A stretch of DNA of 5,777 bases from JBAXLO01 sp037134755 (GTDB lineage Bacteria > Bacteroidota > Bacteroidia > Bacteroidales > JACABE01): positions 1-5,777 of the forward strand of contig JBAXLO010000260.1 in assembly GCA_037134755.1 (NCBI GenBank). Reading direction: 5' to 3'. Shown here piece after piece: positions 4,176-5,777 of the stretch. Position numbers and translations under genes: made by a program. Each line of letters starts with the position of its first letter. Position 1 is the first letter of the stretch. The notes beneath the pieces are model-generated. The model searched no databases, was not told where the DNA came from, and saw nothing but the letters and a program-made list of their open reading frames with translations.

Positions 4176-5777
4176 ATGATTAACATTACAAAATTTAAAA
4201 CCGAACCTTTTATTATAGCCCTTAAAGATTTTTTTAAGGAACTGAACATACCTATTAATTATCTGGCTGACGAACCTGCTAATGCAGCGACTATATTAGA
4301 CGATAAATACAAACCCGATAACGATGCTCATAAACTTATTGACGAAGTTTATGCTTTGGGTATTGTTAATAATGATGCTTTTAAAGAAAAAAGACTTTTT
4401 GAAGATGAGGAAACCTTTGTGGATATTAAATCTATAAAGAAAAACATTAAAAAGGATTATGATGGATTACTTCTTTTTGGAGTAACTTTGAAAAGCAGAG
4501 CAGGAGATTTATTACCTACACGCGGACAGTTAGCCGAGATTACCCGTTCTTTCAATCGTGTTTTTCCTTATACTCCCGTTACTATTATATTTAAGTACGA
4601 TGCTTATATTACTTTTGCCAACAGCGAAAGAATTCCTTATAAAATAAATAAAGAAGGCGAAAAGGCAGGTAAGGTTACGATGCTTAAAGATGTATTTGTT
4701 GAAAAACCTCATGCTGCACACGAACGTATATTATTAGAATTAAAAATAAACTACGAAATAAATACTTTTGATGCACTCTATAAGTACTGGCAAAAAGTAT
4801 TAGACACCAAAGAACTCAACAAACAATTCTTTCAGGAACTGGCTAATTGGTATTTCTGGGCTACACAAAAAGTTACTTTTCCTAATGACGAAGAAACTAA
4901 TAAAGATATACTGAATGCTACAAGTGTTATTCGTTTAATTACACGTATAATGTTTGTATGGTTTGTAAAAGAAAAGAATCTGGTATCAGATGATTTGTTT
5001 GATAAAAAGAAATTAGAAAAGATACTTAAATTTACCGATAAAAACGGAAGCACTTACTATAAAGCCATTCTTCAAAACCTGTTTTTTGCTACGCTTAATA
5101 CCGAGATGGGCAAACGTAAGTTTCGCGCTACTACTGATAATGGCAGAGATGCACATTTCTTTATTCATAATCTTTTCCGTTATCAAAACGAATTTATAAA
5201 GCCTGACGAAACTTTAGAAACCTATTTTGCAAATGTTCCTTTTTTGAATGGAGGTTTGTTTGAATGTCTGGATAAAGAAATTGAAGAAGATGGCAAATTA
5301 AAACGTATCCGTATTGATGGTTTTAGCGATAGAACCGATAATGTACTGACAGTACCCGATGAGCTTTTCTTTAGTGATAAAGAACAAATAATTGACCTTA
5401 GTACAGTGTACGGAACACCTAAGAAAAGCAAAGAGAAAGTAAGAGGTTTGATTGATATATTAAACAATTATAAGTTTACTATTACTGAAAATACACCAAT
5501 AGAAGAAGAAGTTGCACTAGACCCCGAACTCTTGGGCAAGGTGTTCGAAAACCTATTAGCCAACTACAATCCCGAAACACAAACTACAGCCCGTAAGCAA
5601 ACCGGAAGTTTCTACACTCCCCGTGAGATAGTAAACTACATGGTTGACGAAAGTTTGATTGCTTACCTTTTGCCCGTAATTACAAATTCTGACAACTCAG
5701 GCTCCTCTCCTCTTAGGAGAGGCGGGGGTGAGGTCATTGAAAGCGATAATGATCGGTCACCGAGCGGAGTCGAGGTG
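4176..5777 (+). CDS. Eco57I/type IIG-like DNA adenine methyltransferase, N-terminal part (runs off right edge)
   Basis: Translation from ATG 4176 gives 534 codons with no stop before the window edge. The leader TAAAAAACATTTAT has no Shine-Dalgarno, as expected for Bacteroidota. Residues about 90-180 (DGLLLFGVTLK, PTRGQLAEITRSFNRVF, then a GKVTMLKDV segment) form an N-terminal domain I cannot name. Residues about 215-430 are a mostly helical region with conserved-looking blocks: NWYFWA (224-229), FVWFVKEK (260-267), NLFFATLN (301-308) and FLNGGLFECLD (356-366). Residues 448-497 are the segment typical of this methyltransferase class: LDPELLGKVFENLLANY, then TGSFYTPREIVNYMVDESL. SAM-binding motif I (usually like DPACGSG) and the catalytic NPPY-type motif should follow but lie outside the window. 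Residues about 508-534 are translated from two repeat elements. The predicted job is N6-adenine methylation of a specific site, with or without linked cleavage, alongside the upstream helicase. Class is well supported; subtype and completeness are unknown. Confidence 0.9.
   Translation, partial: MINITKFKTEPFIIALKDFFKELNIPINYLADEPANAATILDDKYKPDNDAHKLIDEVYALGIVNNDAFKEKRLFEDEETFVDIKSIKKNIKKDYDGLLLFGVTLKSRAGDLLPTRGQLAEITRSFNRVFPYTPVTIIFKYDAYITFANSERIPYKINKEGEKAGKVTMLKDVFVEKPHAAHERILLELKINYEINTFDALYKYWQKVLDTKELNKQFFQELANWYFWATQKVTFPNDEETNKDILNATSVIRLITRIMFVWFVKEKNLVSDDLFDKKKLEKILKFTDKNGSTYYKAILQNLFFATLNTEMGKRKFRATTDNGRDAHFFIHNLFRYQNEFIKPDETLETYFANVPFLNGGLFECLDKEIEEDGKLKRIRIDGFSDRTDNVLTVPDELFFSDKEQIIDLSTVYGTPKKSKEKVRGLIDILNNYKFTITENTPIEEEVALDPELLGKVFENLLANYNPETQTTARKQTGSFYTPREIVNYMVDESLIAYLLPVITNSDNSGSSPLRRGGGEVIESDNDRSPSGVEV
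5702..5734 (+). repeat. Dispersed hairpin repeat, copy 3, inside the methyltransferase reading frame
   Basis: CCTCTCC (5704-5710) and GGAGAGG (5716-5722) form a perfect 7-bp stem with a TCTTA loop, followed by CGGGGGTGAGGT. This matches the non-coding copies at 42-76 and 140-172 in layout, tail and orientation. It is read in frame as roughly residues 509-520 (GSSPLRRGGGEV), with no stop. It sits just after the YTPREIV segment, where a variable linker before motif I is expected. Confidence 0.75.
5755..5777. repeat. GGTCACCGAGCGGAGTCGA palindromic repeat, cut by the window edge
   Basis: GGTCACC (5755-5761) is followed by GAGCGGAGTCGA and then GGTG at the edge. If the next bases were ACC, the arms would form a perfect 7-bp stem. 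The GAGCGGAGTCGA core is recognisable from dispersed repeats in Bacteroidota and other bacteria. It is read in frame as RSPSGVEV (residues 527-534), directly behind the copy-3 hairpin repeat. GC content rises visibly compared with the surrounding gene. Confidence 0.55.

Noticed and set aside
4530..5467. Three minus-strand open frames of 63-81 codons opposite the methyltransferase
   Set aside because: All overlap strongly conserved methyltransferase sequence on the plus strand and show no protein features of their own.

Overview
The window looks like AT-rich chromosomal DNA from a member of the Bacteroidota. I infer this from the strong A/T bias at third codon positions, A-rich start contexts with no Shine-Dalgarno sequence, and many short GC-richer palindromic repeats of kinds common in genomes of that phylum. 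No ribosomal or other marker gene is present, so the assignment rests on style alone.

Layout: 1-281 has no convincing gene and carries four short hairpin repeats (two families, two copies each, interleaved), a T-rich tract and a perfect 12-bp inverted repeat just before the first gene. 282-3671 encodes a full-length 1129-residue protein that fuses an N-terminal phospholipase-D-like (HKD) nuclease domain to an SNF2-type superfamily 2 helicase/translocase. 3672-4175 is a 504-bp gap packed with palindromes: two related TTGGGAC palindromes and a 135-bp inverted-repeat element with a strong GC-rich hairpin at its centre that resembles an intrinsic terminator. From 4176 to the right edge, one reading frame of 534 codons stays open. 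It is the N-terminal part of a large Eco57I/type IIG-like adenine-specific DNA methyltransferase, possibly a restriction-modification fusion. The cut falls after the conserved GSFYTPREIV segment and before the SAM-binding and catalytic motifs.

The helicase-nuclease and the methyltransferase lie in the same direction and together resemble a helicase-associated restriction-modification or DISARM/BREX-like anti-phage module. In that model the methyltransferase marks self DNA, while the translocase with its PLD domain acts on unmodified DNA. This is inferred from domain content and adjacency. Any further components would lie outside the window.

The most unusual feature is at the right edge. A copy of the hairpin repeat found twice in the left non-coding region (42-76 and 140-172) occurs inside the methyltransferase reading frame (5702-5734). 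A second repeat family (5755-5777) follows at once. Both are read through in frame without a stop and lie in what should be a linker before motif I, so the gene appears to have absorbed intergenic repeats as protein sequence.
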